A stretch of DNA of 38,969 nucleotides. Source: Hofstenia miamia. Lineage: Eukaryota; Xenacoelomorpha; Acoela. The translations under genes and the position numbers were made by a program. Below the pieces are notes generated by a model. That model did not search any database. It was not told the origin of the DNA and saw only the letters and a program-made list of their open reading frames with translations. Shown in pieces: positions 19,856 through 31,600 of this stretch (its first letter is position 1; each line of letters begins with the position of its first letter). The DNA lies in contig SCFE01000058.1 of NCBI GenBank assembly GCA_004352715.1, positions 834,823 to 873,791 on the forward strand, written 5' to 3'.

Positions 19856-21503
19856 ATCAACATATTGGTTAAGAATGAAAGGAGGATGAATATTTCATCT
19901 ATAGACAATGAAGCATTACATAAGGAAGTTAAGTCAAGAATTCGAAAAGAGCAAAGCCATAGAAAATTCACTTAAAATGAAGCAAAATTATTAAATTCTC
20001 ACTTTTGCAGCTACAAACTGATGTTGAATTTGATGAGCCTCTTAATAGTACATCTACCGATGATTATGATTTTCCACAAGTAACAATTGCAGATTTTGCA
20101 AATGTTTTCTGTAAACTAGATCCGCATAAATCAAATGATCTTTCTACAAGCCCTCGTTGGCTATATAAATCATTCGCAGAAGAACTTACTTTTTTAACTT
20201 AAGTCTAATGGAAAGAAAGTATCCTCAGTCATTAAAAACTGCTATATTAATAAATGTTCCTAGGGTATCAGACATCAACAATAGTAAAAATATCAATAAA
20301 TTTTGCCCAATAACTGTAACTCCAACACAAGCAAAAGTTCTTGACCATTTTTTAATGATCGAATATTATAATTTAATGAAACCAACATGAGATGATGACC
20401 AATTTGCATAGAAGTATGGTTTGGTTACAACTGATGCAGTGATCTACACATTTGATACTATAGCCAGATATGTGAATAAAAGTTAACAACTTCTGTAAGA
20501 GTTCTTTTTCTCGATTATTCAAATGCATTAAACACTATTATACAAAGTAAACTCTTCAACAAAATAAACCAGCATTCCAAATGGCTAGTAGATTGGTATC
20601 ATAATTACCTAAAAGGTTGGAGTCAAATAATCAAGTTAAAAATTATGCTTCTTGCGAACCGTCAATTATTCAAGCTGGTGCACCACAAGGCGGTCCACTA
20701 TCAGGAGTTCGATTTACAGATGTAACTAATGATATTAGTAATAAAGTTCTAAGGTCACCTGATAAAGTGGATATTTACAAATACTCTGACGACACGGGAA
20801 TTGTTGGTTCATTATGTACAACTAATCCACAAGGACAACTCGATTATTATTAAACTACTATAGAAAAAGTTGTAAAAATGTTTGCGGAGAATAATCTAAA
20901 ATTAAATTTGAAAAAAACTGAAGAATTAACAGTCTCTCACTTTAACACCAAGCATAAGGAATTAGTCAATGCTTCTGAAGAGCACTATAGTGATTAATGG
21001 AGAGCAAATAAATCAAAGTTACCCATTACAAATATCTTGGAATATACTTCGATGAAGATTTGCAATGGAGAACTCAAGTAACATCAATATGTAAGATAAC
21101 AATCTTAACTATAATTAAGCTGGCTCATTTCAATAAGGAACTTTCTAAAACTCAGCAATGGATGGTATTTAAGACCTACATTTGTCCTAATTTTCTATAT
21201 GGATCAGAAGCATTTGCATATGGACTAAAGTACAGGGACAAGAAAAATTTGAAACAACCAATTAACCTATATGGCAAGATATGTAAAATAGCAAAGGAAG
21301 ATCTAATAAACTACATCAATAAAAAATTCTTGACCAGATTCAAAACAATTCTTAACAATATGCTAACGAACACTGATCATCCTCTGAATATAGAATTTGA
21401 ACTTCTACATTTAGTAAGAGAGGCAGAAGAAACTTTAAGCAACCGAAATGTAACGCAAAGGTATACCAAAGATCATTTATTCCAATTGCCTGCAAATTCC
21501 TAA
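19027..21503 (+). mobile_element. LINE retrotransposon remnant
   Basis: Plus-strand LINE with pieces in order. A linker region at 19027-19990 is followed by a frame at 20005-20202 (VTIADFANVFCKLDPHKSND). An RT segment with INKFCPITVTPTQAKVLDH lies at 20208-20390, and RT palm RVLFLDYSNALNTI near 20500. Motif B appears as AGAPQGGPLSGVRF and motif C as YSDDTGIVG (20617-20853). The C-terminal region, from DLQWRTQVTSI to LFQLPANS, is at 21060-21503. Stops and shifts separate these. No endonuclease domain is recognisable, so it is 5'-truncated. It lies in the intron between EGF exons 22015 and 18337, opposite in orientation to the gene. Confidence 0.85.
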
Positions 21504-22014
21504 TCTATGGAATAACTCCCCAATTTCTATAAAATACATGTCTATTCCACTTACATGTAACATGTTAAGTGCACAGGAATAAAAACTGCCTGTCATATAT
21601 ATATATATATATATAAAATATCTAATAACATGAAAAAATATACACTCAATGTACAAGGCAATGCTACAAAAATAAGTCGTGCTCAATTTCCAAGATGAAG
21701 ACAAATACCTAAGTCTACTCAATGCATAAAAAACAAATTACTAGGTGAGTAACTACTGGTATTAGAGTAAGGTATTTTACAAGAATTCTATTTCACATTC
21801 AATATATAACAACTTTCACAACTGTTATCATTGCTAAATAATATAAAACAGAAAGTAATGCTTGCCATATAGCATCAAATTATTAGCTTATTATTAAAAA
21901 AAATAGTGCTTAAGAACAATTCATCCTTATTATATGTTAGTGTTATTAACATTCTATTTATGTTTATGCATTTCTTTTAATCAAAGACCATATTTCATTA
22001 AATGTATGTTGTAC

Positions 22015-22134
22015 CAAGACACTGAAAGCCTTCTCCAAAAAATCCATTATTGCATTCACAGTGATAACTTCCCAATGTATTTATGCACGTAGAGTACTTA
22101 CTGCACTCATGCTTGGCATTGCATTCATTCTCAT
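22015..22134 (-). CDS. EGF-like exon
   Basis: A 120-nt phase 1-1 exon with acceptor ...gtttctAG and donor GTACAA encodes (D)ENECNAKHECSKYSTC, INTLGSYHCEC, then NNGFFGEGFQCL. All six cysteines are present. The DENEC start and N...Y spacing fit a calcium-binding EGF module. Only an ~40-bp intron separates it from the next upstream exon at 22175. Confidence 0.85.
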
Positions 22135-22174
22135 CTAGAAACTTTGTTTAAATCCTATAATTAAGACTTCTTAC

Positions 22175-22312
22175 CTTCGCACAGAAACCCATTTCCGGTA
22201 TAACCGGGATTGCAAAAGCATTGATACCCCGTAGTTGTCGGACTTTCTTTGAAACAAACTGCTTTGTCAGAACAGTTATTGGTCTTGAGTAGGCACTCAT
22301 TTGGAAATGTTT
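22175..22312 (-). CDS. EGF-like exon (first of the array)
   Basis: A 138-nt phase 1-1 exon with acceptor caatttAG and donor GTAAGA encodes (E)TFPNECLLKTNNCSDKAVC, FKESPTTTGYQCFC, then NPGYTGNGFLCE. Six cysteines are present and the spacing is of the EGF_3 type (NPGYTGNG). It is the 5'-most EGF exon I can find. Between it and the signal-peptide exon lie 4.3 kb including a LINE. Confidence 0.85.
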
Positions 22313-25019
22313 CTAAATTGAATTTGTTATTGAGAAAATTTTGCAGGTGCAGGGGCTCAAAGCCTACAAACATTTGATAACACGAAATTCGTTTTGTGCT
22401 TTGGAGAAAAAATATATTTGCTCTAACCAGCGAAAAAATTTCAATTTTCATTTAGCAAAGTTCTTTGTATACAAGGTTGTTATTATATTTAGAACAAAAA
22501 TTTCGACGAGCCATGCAGAAAACTATAAACAAAGTGTTAAACAATTTTATAGCAAAGAACAATTTTACATCAAAATGAGATGTAGCCTTTCAACATTACC
22601 ATTTGCCATGCTAACCGTTAGAATGTCTAAGAAGTTCAAATTACACTACTAATAAATTTATGTTTTTACCACTGGCGGTTCTTTGGATTCAAGTACATTG
22701 ACTGTGATTTGCAACAATTCCTTCTTAACTAAGTGAGTCCCCAGTTGTTGGAAATTATATGTTTCCCATTGAGATATGCAATATCAATTTGATTACAGAA
22801 AAGTAGCATGCCAATTTATTTCCAATTGATAGTGTATGTACCAACCATTTGATCCACATCCTCTTCTTCATTTTTTGGCTAGTTGGATAATAAGTAGTGA
22901 ATAGAATCTAAGGAATAACATTTTGACTTGGTAAAAGAAGAACTGTGTTATTCTTCTTAGCCTGGTTTGACTCCATCATTTTTTTGGACTGAATCAATTT
23001 TTCTTGTGAATGTTGAATTTGCAAGGGACTGTAATTCATCATGATATCAGTTGAATAAGCCAAAAATATAGTACCTTTATGCTATTTTAAATATTCAATG
23101 ACTTGATATTTTTATGCCGTCACAAAATTAGACCAATTTAGAGAAATCGCTAAAAATATTTTTTATGTCATTTATTAAGATAGCAACGCGAAATCGATTT
23201 TCGCACTCATTCGCGCGACAGAAATATTTCGTGTAATGGTTCAAAATAATATTTCAATGAAATGAAAAAGCAAGTAAGTAATATATTGTACTGTTCATAA
23301 CATGACCACATTATAGTTTAGTTTAAAATGATGTACTAAATGCAAATAGCAGCTTATTTACATTTTAGGTTTCATTATTTTATTTAATATATGATGAACA
23401 TTAATATTTCAAATGATCACATATTGTTTTGTATCTTGATACGAGACATATAATTGAGGAAGTGTTCATGTTCATTTTAGGTGAAATAACATTCTGAACC
23501 AAGTTTACAATTTGCGAAACTTACAGTGTGCGAAGTTTTCTTTGGGCGAATCATGTATAGAACATCTTGGCCACTTTATTATCAATTCTTCTGTCGCATG
23601 TTGCTAGGTTATATCCCTTAGCTTGTTGTCTTGTCTTTTCTCCATGATTATACTTAACTCTATCACTATTTGTCATAAGCCTGAATATTCAAACTTATTC
23701 ACTTCTGTTCTGCTCCTAGTTTCTATACACCCCCTTTGTAGATTCCAGCATAAATTGTCATTATTATCCAAATTAAATAGTGCACAGCTACAAAGATTTT
23801 TGTGAACATTAAAATAAATTAGGGGATTGCTGTATGAAATATACAAATCTTACTTTTTTCTATTTTGTAGATGCCATTATCGATATTTTTTTCTTTCACC
23901 TAAAATGAATTGCAGAAATATAAATTAATTTCACACAGTCCTTGTTCTTAGTTTTAGTAAAAAAAACTCTCACTAGACTGAAATTCAAATTTTATAATGC
24001 CATATCTACATAATCAATTGAAAATCGATTGATTTAGAAAAAATTACTTTTTACATTGTCATGCTAGTCTATCCGGTTTTCTAATTTACTTGTTTTCAGA
24101 ATTTCCTTTCAAATGCATGAAGCAAAATTAATGTATGCAATGCAATAGATATTGATACAAGAAAATACATTTGTTATTGCATTTTAATATTATCATTGTA
24201 GAAAATTGCTTCCCTAAAATATAGGTAATAATAGCAACGTCTGCAGGCTCTGTTTCCCTTACAAGTAGACTAATTTATGTTTGGAGCAGATATTAATTAC
24301 AAACTGGTAGCTACAATATTAGTAGCAGTGCTTGAACAGCACAGGAAAACTTCATTGACTTTCTTTCAAGTTATGAAATTTCACTCCTAGCAAGTGATAA
24401 CAAGCTGACAACAAAATAAATAGAAAAAATTGCAAAATAATAGGCTATTATTGACATTTTTGCACAATTTGTTTCCAGAATATCAATGAAAACAATTTTG
24501 GGTTTTGCTTGCGACATTTATTCAAAGTTAAAGCTCTAGAACTTTGAAACATCAGATATATTGATATTAGTGTCTATTTCGCACTCCCTGTGTGAACGTT
24601 TGACTCTATCATAAAATCCGCTTGTCAAATATTTACAATATACATATAATCAAGCGAGGTTTTGGGAGTGGAGTGCTGTCTCTCTTAATGGTTAAATCGT
24701 TATTAATCGTGTGTTTAAAATGTGAGTCATAATCACAATATATGTAGTGTTTTCATAAGATAATGAATCCTTCTAATCAAAAACTACCTTTTTACGAATA
24801 ATATACATTTAATGTTTCAAGATTATGTGGAGGACGTCATAAATCAGATCTCTTACTGCATCACTTCAATAATATTGCATAAATATACAAAATATTAGAG
24901 TATTTCTCAATGAAAAGTTTCCACAATCACAAGTACAACTGGATATAATATTAATTACCTGGTGGAAGAAAAGTACTTCAAGGCTTATGAACCATAACGA
25001 CTATATCTAAAACGTCCCA
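22313..25019. other. Intron-like stretch without recognised gene
   Basis: 2.7 kb with no convincing exon. On the minus strand around 23040-22680 there is a coding-like relic (a 45-residue open piece rich in Gln, Lys and Ser, then broken frames) that I cannot assign. The missing phase 0-to-1 linking exon of the EGF gene could lie here but I could not find it. Confidence 0.35.
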
Positions 25020-26416
25020 AAGAGTACATCCTCGCGGTGGTTCCTGGGTAATGCTAACACTCAGTGGTCTCGAACCTACACCAGACGTTAAAACCAGGGT
25101 ACAGAAGGTGCCACCATATGTACTTTGTACATATAAGGGCAGTAACGATTGAGAAGCCGTTCTAGTTTTGTGGAGACAGATGGCGACACAGTGGAAACAC
25201 TGTTACCAAGACTGCTACTGGCACCAGTTAGGGTGCGACTCATAGGGCATTCATACAGAGAGGAAACTCTCTGTCTCTGGCCTATGAGATAGGCCAAGGC
25301 CAGCGTTTGCTGTGCCTTCCTGTGATGCAGCTTTGCTGTGTCACAGGTAGTTATGATCTTGCAATCTATTCTGGAGTTAAGAGAGGCTTCGATTAGCTAG
25401 AAGGCTTTGCATGTTAGTAAGTAATGCTCCAAAATCATTTTCTATTAGTAGTCAGCCGGCGCTCTCTTATCTACCACCGTTAGTAGCCTTGATTGGCCAA
25501 AGCAGGAGAGGTGCAACCCTCTCAACTGAAACTCGGCCTTCGGCTTCACTCTGCTGAACAGACTCAACACAGATCAGCACTCTATGTGCCAGGGGTCGCC
25601 AGAGGTTTCTCAGGATCAAACCGGCCAGTTACACTTTTAGGAGTATGGCCGGACCCGGAACTTGGTTTCACCCACTGAGTTAGTCTGTTGACTTCTTCAG
25701 TAACCCCACTTAAAGGCTTGAGCGTGGAGTCCGACAAGGATGTGTGCTCGGTCCATGCTTATTTAACCTTCTTTTCCACTATCTGAGCTGTGAGGCACTC
25801 GATGCACCCCAAAGGAAGTGTCTTTAACTCTTTCTTTGGAAAAGGGGAAGTGGAACTTAAGCATATCGAATATGCTAATGATCTCTGTTATTTCGGCAGG
25901 TCAGAGGAACAAATACAGGGCTATATAGATGGTCTAGTTACAGTTCTAGTGCCACTAGGTTTTTATATTCTGATAGAGTTCATGTCTCTGGAAAGAAAAT
26001 TGAGTTCGTATTAGAGATTAACTACTTAGGCTCGCTGATCTGCACTGCTGGTACGGCCATCTCTGAAGCAAGACGTCAGTGCAATGGTGGATTTTGAGAT
26101 ATAGGTGAGTAGCACGTCAGAACGTGTTTGTCAATCACTCTTTTACCTTCTCTTACGAGGCATTATGGTACCCACTCTGACCTATGCGTGTGAGACGTGG
26201 GCAGAAAGTGCTTTCAATTTTCATGTCAGGGATTACCATACGCAGATCCCCAATAGCAAAGCGGATGCTGATTGCTGGAAGTGTATAGCAGAGGGCTGTT
26301 ACAAATCGTATAATAAAGGTTGGTATTTATGGCACATTAAGACCTGTCATCCCAACCTTTTACAGCATGTAGAGACAAACAACATAGGAAGCCAAATCTG
26401 TATTCAACCCTTTTGA
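25020..26416 (+). mobile_element. GC-richer LINE remnant with C-terminal zinc finger
   Basis: This block is visibly richer in G+C than the rest of the window. On the plus strand near 25715 it reads VRQGCVLGPCLFNLLF (RT motif B). Then KHIEYANDLCYFG (motif C with Asp to Asn) and EINYLGSLICTAGTAISEARR follow, and at 26105-26416 a RGIMVPTLTYACETW segment. The C-terminus has a CIAEGCYKSY / YLWHIKTCH zinc-finger-like motif, as seen at the end of many LINE proteins. Region 25020-25690 precedes RT in the same compositional block, but I cannot identify its product. Stops are present. Confidence 0.72.
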
Positions 26417-26652
26417 CTTTGGAACAATTCGAGCTTTAGCACTTAGTTACGTGCGCGCAATGGGAGCCCCCACCACTTAAAGGGCGTTCATAAGTTTAGA
26501 TTTGAAGTACATCCTCTGCCCTTTCAAAGTTATACTATTTATACAAATTTCAAAACTTCAATAGATTTGTACTATGAAAAAATATATTCAAATTAGAACT
26601 TTAAAATAGTATTAAAGTGCTTAAAATATTCAGTTATAGAACAAGAACTCAC

Positions 26653-26937
26653 AATTTTGAAAACACAGCCATTTTGTAATTTAAAAGTCTTTTCTTGACT
26701 TAAAATCGCTTGTGAATATAAAAAGCATGTTCCATTGCAGAATATGTATCCCACAGATTCGCTTCTTTTGCATTGGTGTTCACAACGTAGGCTTGAAACT
26801 GCATAGAATACACTTGTATATTTCGGACTTGTAATTAATTTATCGAGTAAAACATTTTTATACAAAATGCTGTTGCACTTAGGTGAAGTATTTTGAAAGA
26901 ATAGTGCAACAAAAAATAGGAATAAAGTATTCATCAA
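26653..26937 (-). CDS. First exon: signal peptide plus PAN/apple-like cysteine module
   Basis: The minus-strand ATG at 26937 gives MMNTLFLFFVALFFQ, a clear signal-peptide hydrophobic core, and about 80 further residues. These include SLRCEHQCKRSESVGYIFC, then NGTCFLYS and LQNGCVFKI. The paired C-x3-C followed by C-x3-C-x-L resembles a PAN/apple domain as found at the N-termini of many invertebrate secreted proteins. A strong donor GTGAGT at 26652 ends the exon in phase 0. EGF exons downstream need phase 1, so a linking exon is expected. No exon upstream is needed if this Met is the start. Confidence 0.6.
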
Positions 26938-28488
26938 ATTTTTGTGACAATAATCAAAAGAAAAACTAAATGAAAATTCATTATTTATTGGACGAAATTT
27001 CGATTGGTCATTTTAAATTTAAAATTAATATTTTATTTTAAAATATTGAAATCATTTCACGGTATGAATTTGAAAAGATCATTTCGCTTACTTTATTTAT
27101 TTAACTAAATTGACTTTCACTATAGTAATGATGACAATGTCGCCTGATTTTCAAATTTTTGGCCAGAGTGTCAATTAAGCAAATAGACTTTAATGAGCTA
27201 TGCAGTTTATTGATTATCTTTAAGAATTGCCATTTTCTCGTCAAAGTTATGTGATTTTTCAACAAAGTAATGCTGTGATTCACACATCTGGAACTACATT
27301 TTTTTTATTGACAACCACATTGATGTGGGTTATTGGTTACCACGATATATATATATATATACTGCTAGTATTATTCTGTAATTCTATCTTTCATATTTAA
27401 ATTATTACATTTTTCGTCACGATGACAACATAAGTCAAATAGGCTATTACTCATCTCATCTCATGAAATAAGGTCTTCTTATGTCTAGTGAAATGTGCTC
27501 TCATTTGACCAGGCATTTTTGGCAAATAGCCCAACTTTAATTAGCTTAATTCGTACCTTTTGGTACTAGCTAATGATCAAAGATTAATCAGATTCTAATC
27601 TGCTTTAGTATTTTTAAGTTAAATTTTTTGTAATTTAGAGTGCTTGGTGACATAATTAGCACACACAAAATGCAGAAATTTGCTACGAGACAGAAATCAA
27701 GTAGTCAAACATTGTGACAAAATAGGTGAAATTCACACTCTCTATACTCGTACGAAATTGAATTTCTCGTTTTTCAACTGTAATCTTACAAATTATTTTA
27801 GCACTCCAAAATTTCATATTTTACACTTAAGATACAACATTACAAGTTTTCATTTTGCGAAAATTTGGAGCTCACAGCCCGCTGTCCAATCGCTCACTAA
27901 GCTTTGGAGCAACAAAAGCCTGCAAGCCCCCCTCACAGCTCTATTTCCATGTTTGTTCCATACTATCAAAAAATGAATCAAATAGTTTTCCAATCACACA
28001 CGAAAAGCAATGGATTGATGAACTAAAATAAAAAAGACTAATGATTGCGCTCATTTCTTTGCAAACAGTAATTTAAAAATATTGGAAAACCTGTATAAAT
28101 TTCTTCATGACCATCACCGTGAACAACTAAATAAATAAAGTCTTTATGCTGAATATGAAAATTAAACAAGACAAATTATTACCAACAAATAATATATATT
28201 TGGAATGTGGGATGTATCGCATATTGGGAACATTATGTAAACAAGCATCATCAAATATGTAGCGCTTGATGAACTAATAAAAAATCGCTTCAATTTGAAA
28301 TTTAATTTCACTATGCTGAATATTTTCATTAAGTAATAATTCCACATGGGTCACCATTTACTGCAAGCCTATGTTCCTTCAAACGGAGCAATGCAGTTAT
28401 TAATTTAATTAAAATAATAGTTCAAAAGCAATGGTAGTTTGTACAAACAAGCGATTACAAAACTATAGTTATAATGTCAAAATTTATA
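26938..28488. other. Intergenic stretch between the PAN/EGF gene and the nuclease gene
   Basis: 1.5 kb, AT-rich, with a TA run at 27345-27361. Open frames here show no recognisable domain. Both neighbouring genes are on the minus strand, so the promoter of the PAN/EGF gene would lie here, directly right of 26937. No motif can be fixed. Confidence 0.4.
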
Positions 28489-28684
28489 TTAAAATGGCTG
28501 CAAATTGCATGTTTCTACAGAACACAAATCTTTAAATCGATCTCTGTCTGCACTTGGAAAGAATGTAAGGCCTGCAGCTCTTTCAACCTTCTCAAGTGTC
28601 TCTTGATACGGCGTCAGATCTTCACCCTCTAACGGAATATTTGGAACAATAAATGCGCCAAGAATGAGATCGCTGTCTGGATCC
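28489..28684 (-). CDS. EXOG: EXOG-like nuclease exon 4 (C-terminus)
   Basis: 196 nt, phase 2 acceptor, stop TAA at 28491-28489. It encodes LILGAFIVPNIP, PYQETLEKVERAAGLTFF and the ending LCSVETCNLQPF, which fit the last core helix (LE-x2-AGL-x-FFP) and the EXOG-type cysteine pair. Confidence 0.9.
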
Positions 28685-31600
28685 CTAAATACAAAGTGAA
28701 ATACTTTCAGATGTTTCTTTGCATTTTGACTATTAACTTAAAAATCTTTGATATTTTAAGTGTAAAAGTCTCAAGCCTTTAGTACATGATAGCAATGAAT
28801 TTTTTAAAGCAGTGTTAAATTTTACTTTGATTCATTTTCTGCTAGAACTACTTTGAAAAGATGTGTCGGCACATGAACATTGTTATTGCCAATGACCTCA
28901 TACTTTACAAATCGACGACCAAGACCATCAATTTCAGTCGGAAGCCATAAAGGCCCAGACACGATGCGCACATCTGAGTATTTTCCACACAAAGATTTGC
29001 AAAAATACTCAATCTAAAAAATTATTGTAACGTCTAGAATATAAGATTTTCACAATGCTTCCATGTAAGCATTGAGCTCCTCACATTAAACAGCTATTGA
29101 TGTTGATTTTGTGAAGATTAGAATAGTTCACTAAATTGATACCATACCTCTATGTGTACAATTAACGTTAAGGAAAGTGCTGAAATATTTTTAATAAGCA
29201 AATAAAATTTTCATAATTTCTTTAAAATATCTATATGAGTTCTTTATAATGAGGCTGATATTAGTTTAGATATAATATATATCATTTTATAATATTTCAT
29301 GTCATAAGCCTTTTAATTTGGAGTGAGAAACTACCTTAGTTGAGAATTTTTGAATATCTATTGATTTTTTAGGGAATAAGATATCTTGTAAAACTGAAGA
29401 TCCACTAAAATGTATATGTATCTTCAAGAAATTAATATATAAAATAAAGTTAAAAATTTTACTTTATTCCAGAAGTAGTTATTGTTATCAAAATCCTGAG
29501 GAACTACATTGGCATAACAGAATGTGCTCTCCCAAGCCGATTTACTGTGCTGTGAATTATCTGCCATCGCCATATGACCTCTGCTCCAACCACTTCGGGT
29601 ATAATCAGAATTCGTAGAGGAAAACTTTTCAGTAATATCTGCATCACGTCTGAAGCTTATGCGCTTGTGCGATTGGTGATCTTTCAATTGTTTGATATTC
29701 AAATGTTCACTTACCCAAGATGGAGTTTTTGTGCGCTAAAAATTATAATTAATTTTATTTTAACAAACATATTTCACTGGCGATCGATTCGTGGAGTACC
29801 AGTGGAAATATCAACTGCCCACCTGTGAATTTGTGGACCATTCTTTGCAATTAATTTCTATTTGGTTAGTCCAATATACTACAGAATAATTTAAAACAAG
29901 CTAATTAAAATAACAAGTAGTATGCGAGATACCCATCAAAATAATATCAATATGTTCTTGCACTTTATTTTAGCTACGATTATTCACTAAACAATATGGC
30001 TCAACGCCAATGGCAAGAATAAATTTTTGTAAAAAAGTTTTTCAATGATAGAACTATATTGACTTGGGGATCAGAAAGTTTTGAGAATTGCAACATTAGC
30101 TCCAGACAAATATCTATTTTAACAAACAAGTATGTAATTTTAAATCATGATCTCCTTTGTACACCTATGATGGCCTACCGTGTTTAGGCAACATTCTATT
30201 CGCATTACAAAAGTGGTGTTTGTTTTGTAGAATGAGGAACCACTGTAACGATGCATTTAATATTTGTTCTGCTGCACAAGTTTTTTCTTTAGAATTAATC
30301 TAAAAGTTTTTAGAAAAGCAAAGCAAGTGGTAGTTGTAAATTTGTTCTAAAAAACCATTTTCTGCGTGCTTCATCAACAAGAAAGTAGTACTCTCAAAAC
30401 TTCCATGTCGATTAATTTTTAAATAAGAAGCAATGCTGATCATTCTGTGAAAAGTTGTTTAATTATTTTGTAGTTTATAGAATTGCAATAAATTGCTTTA
30501 CTAGTAGAAATGTGTTTCAAAACCTGATGGCATTCGCACGAGTTTTACGTTTGCAGGTATTGTTACTCAGTGTATTACTGATAGAACTGTCCTTCATTTG
30601 CTTAATGATCTGCACTAATGAAGTCCCATACTTAGTTTCAATGAGTTTTTGTTATCTTCATTCATTGCAGTGCAAGAAACTATAGCGATAATACGGCTCT
30701 CAGGTTGTGCTATTTATAATACAAATCTTCTCATTCACTAATGCTAAATTATGAGTAAATACCAGTTATTTACAAAGCATATATAAATGTGAAATGTAGA
30801 GATTGTCAAAACTTTCTGGTCGTTCAATGTATATTTCAAACATGTAATGTACTATTGAATATGAAATCTACACAACTCAAGTCGACTCAACCCTAGTCAA
30901 AAACTGTAAATGCTCGTTTGATTCAATCCGATTCAAAATGTCATGTTTTCTCATTGCCCTTTTTACATCATACATAAAACTTATGTATTTTTGATATTAA
31001 AGAAGAAGAAGGTTCTATAAATTCATCATTTTTACGGGCAAAAATGAATAGCGTTCTTCGGAAATTTAATTTTCTTAAATAATATTATAATTGGATTTAA
31101 TGATGTTGTATACTTTCAAATAAGATTAAATTGGATTGATAACTTAAGATAGAATATTAGTTCAGTTCATCAAACTTTCACTCTGATAAAAAATCAGTAG
31201 TTTTCGTTTTCATTTCACGTGAACAAAACAGCAGAGTCTTTCTTTGAATTTTTAATTGTATACACTAGGTGCTAGCCAGGGTTGTACTCCTAAATATTTA
31301 ACAAAGATGGTCCTATCTTGAGTTTTGTAGTTTTATGATACATTTTGACCATAATTTATGCTCTCAAGAAATAAAATCCAAAATTTGAATACTAATATAA
31401 ATTTAACAAAGGTGTTGCGCCCATATTCTAATTTAGCAAAGTGGTCTGAGCCCCCCTGAGCACCTCCTCGAGTACAACCCTGGTGCTAGCCTTGGTAAGT
31501 AAGGCAATGCCTATTAACTGTACCAATGAGTATCCATAGGCTCGAATTATGTGAACATTCCTAAACCCTTTTTTTAATTAATTATAAGCAATAATATTAA

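Larger units (their letters stand above)
9943..26937 (-). other. Span of a multi-exon secreted PAN/EGF-repeat gene
   Basis: A signal-peptide exon at 26653-26937 and nine EGF exons at 22175, 22015, 18337, 17950, 17413, 17032, 14397, 10784 and 9943 (left coordinates) lie in the same orientation. All EGF exons are in frame with phase-1 acceptors (AG then two bases finishing the first codon), the classic exon-shuffling class. The product would be an extracellular or membrane-anchored protein with calcium-binding EGF modules. No 3' end, transmembrane segment or stop exon was found, so the gene may continue left, beyond or through the gypsy element. The signal-peptide exon ends in phase 0, so at least one linking exon is missing from my list, or exon 1 belongs to another gene. 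Frameshift and donor problems in some exons leave open whether the gene is functional. Confidence 0.65.

Noticed and set aside
25060-25090. Possible tRNA-derived SINE B box (ggttcgagacc on the minus strand)
   Set aside because: No A box at a suitable distance and no cloverleaf; the match is only the T-arm-like 11-mer.
27680-27976. Plus-strand 98-codon frame between two minus-strand genes
   Set aside because: No recognisable motif, and composition like surrounding non-coding DNA.
30455-30685. Hydrophobic plus-strand frame in the EXOG intron
   Set aside because: AT-rich sequence readily gives hydrophobic frames; no conserved motif or context.
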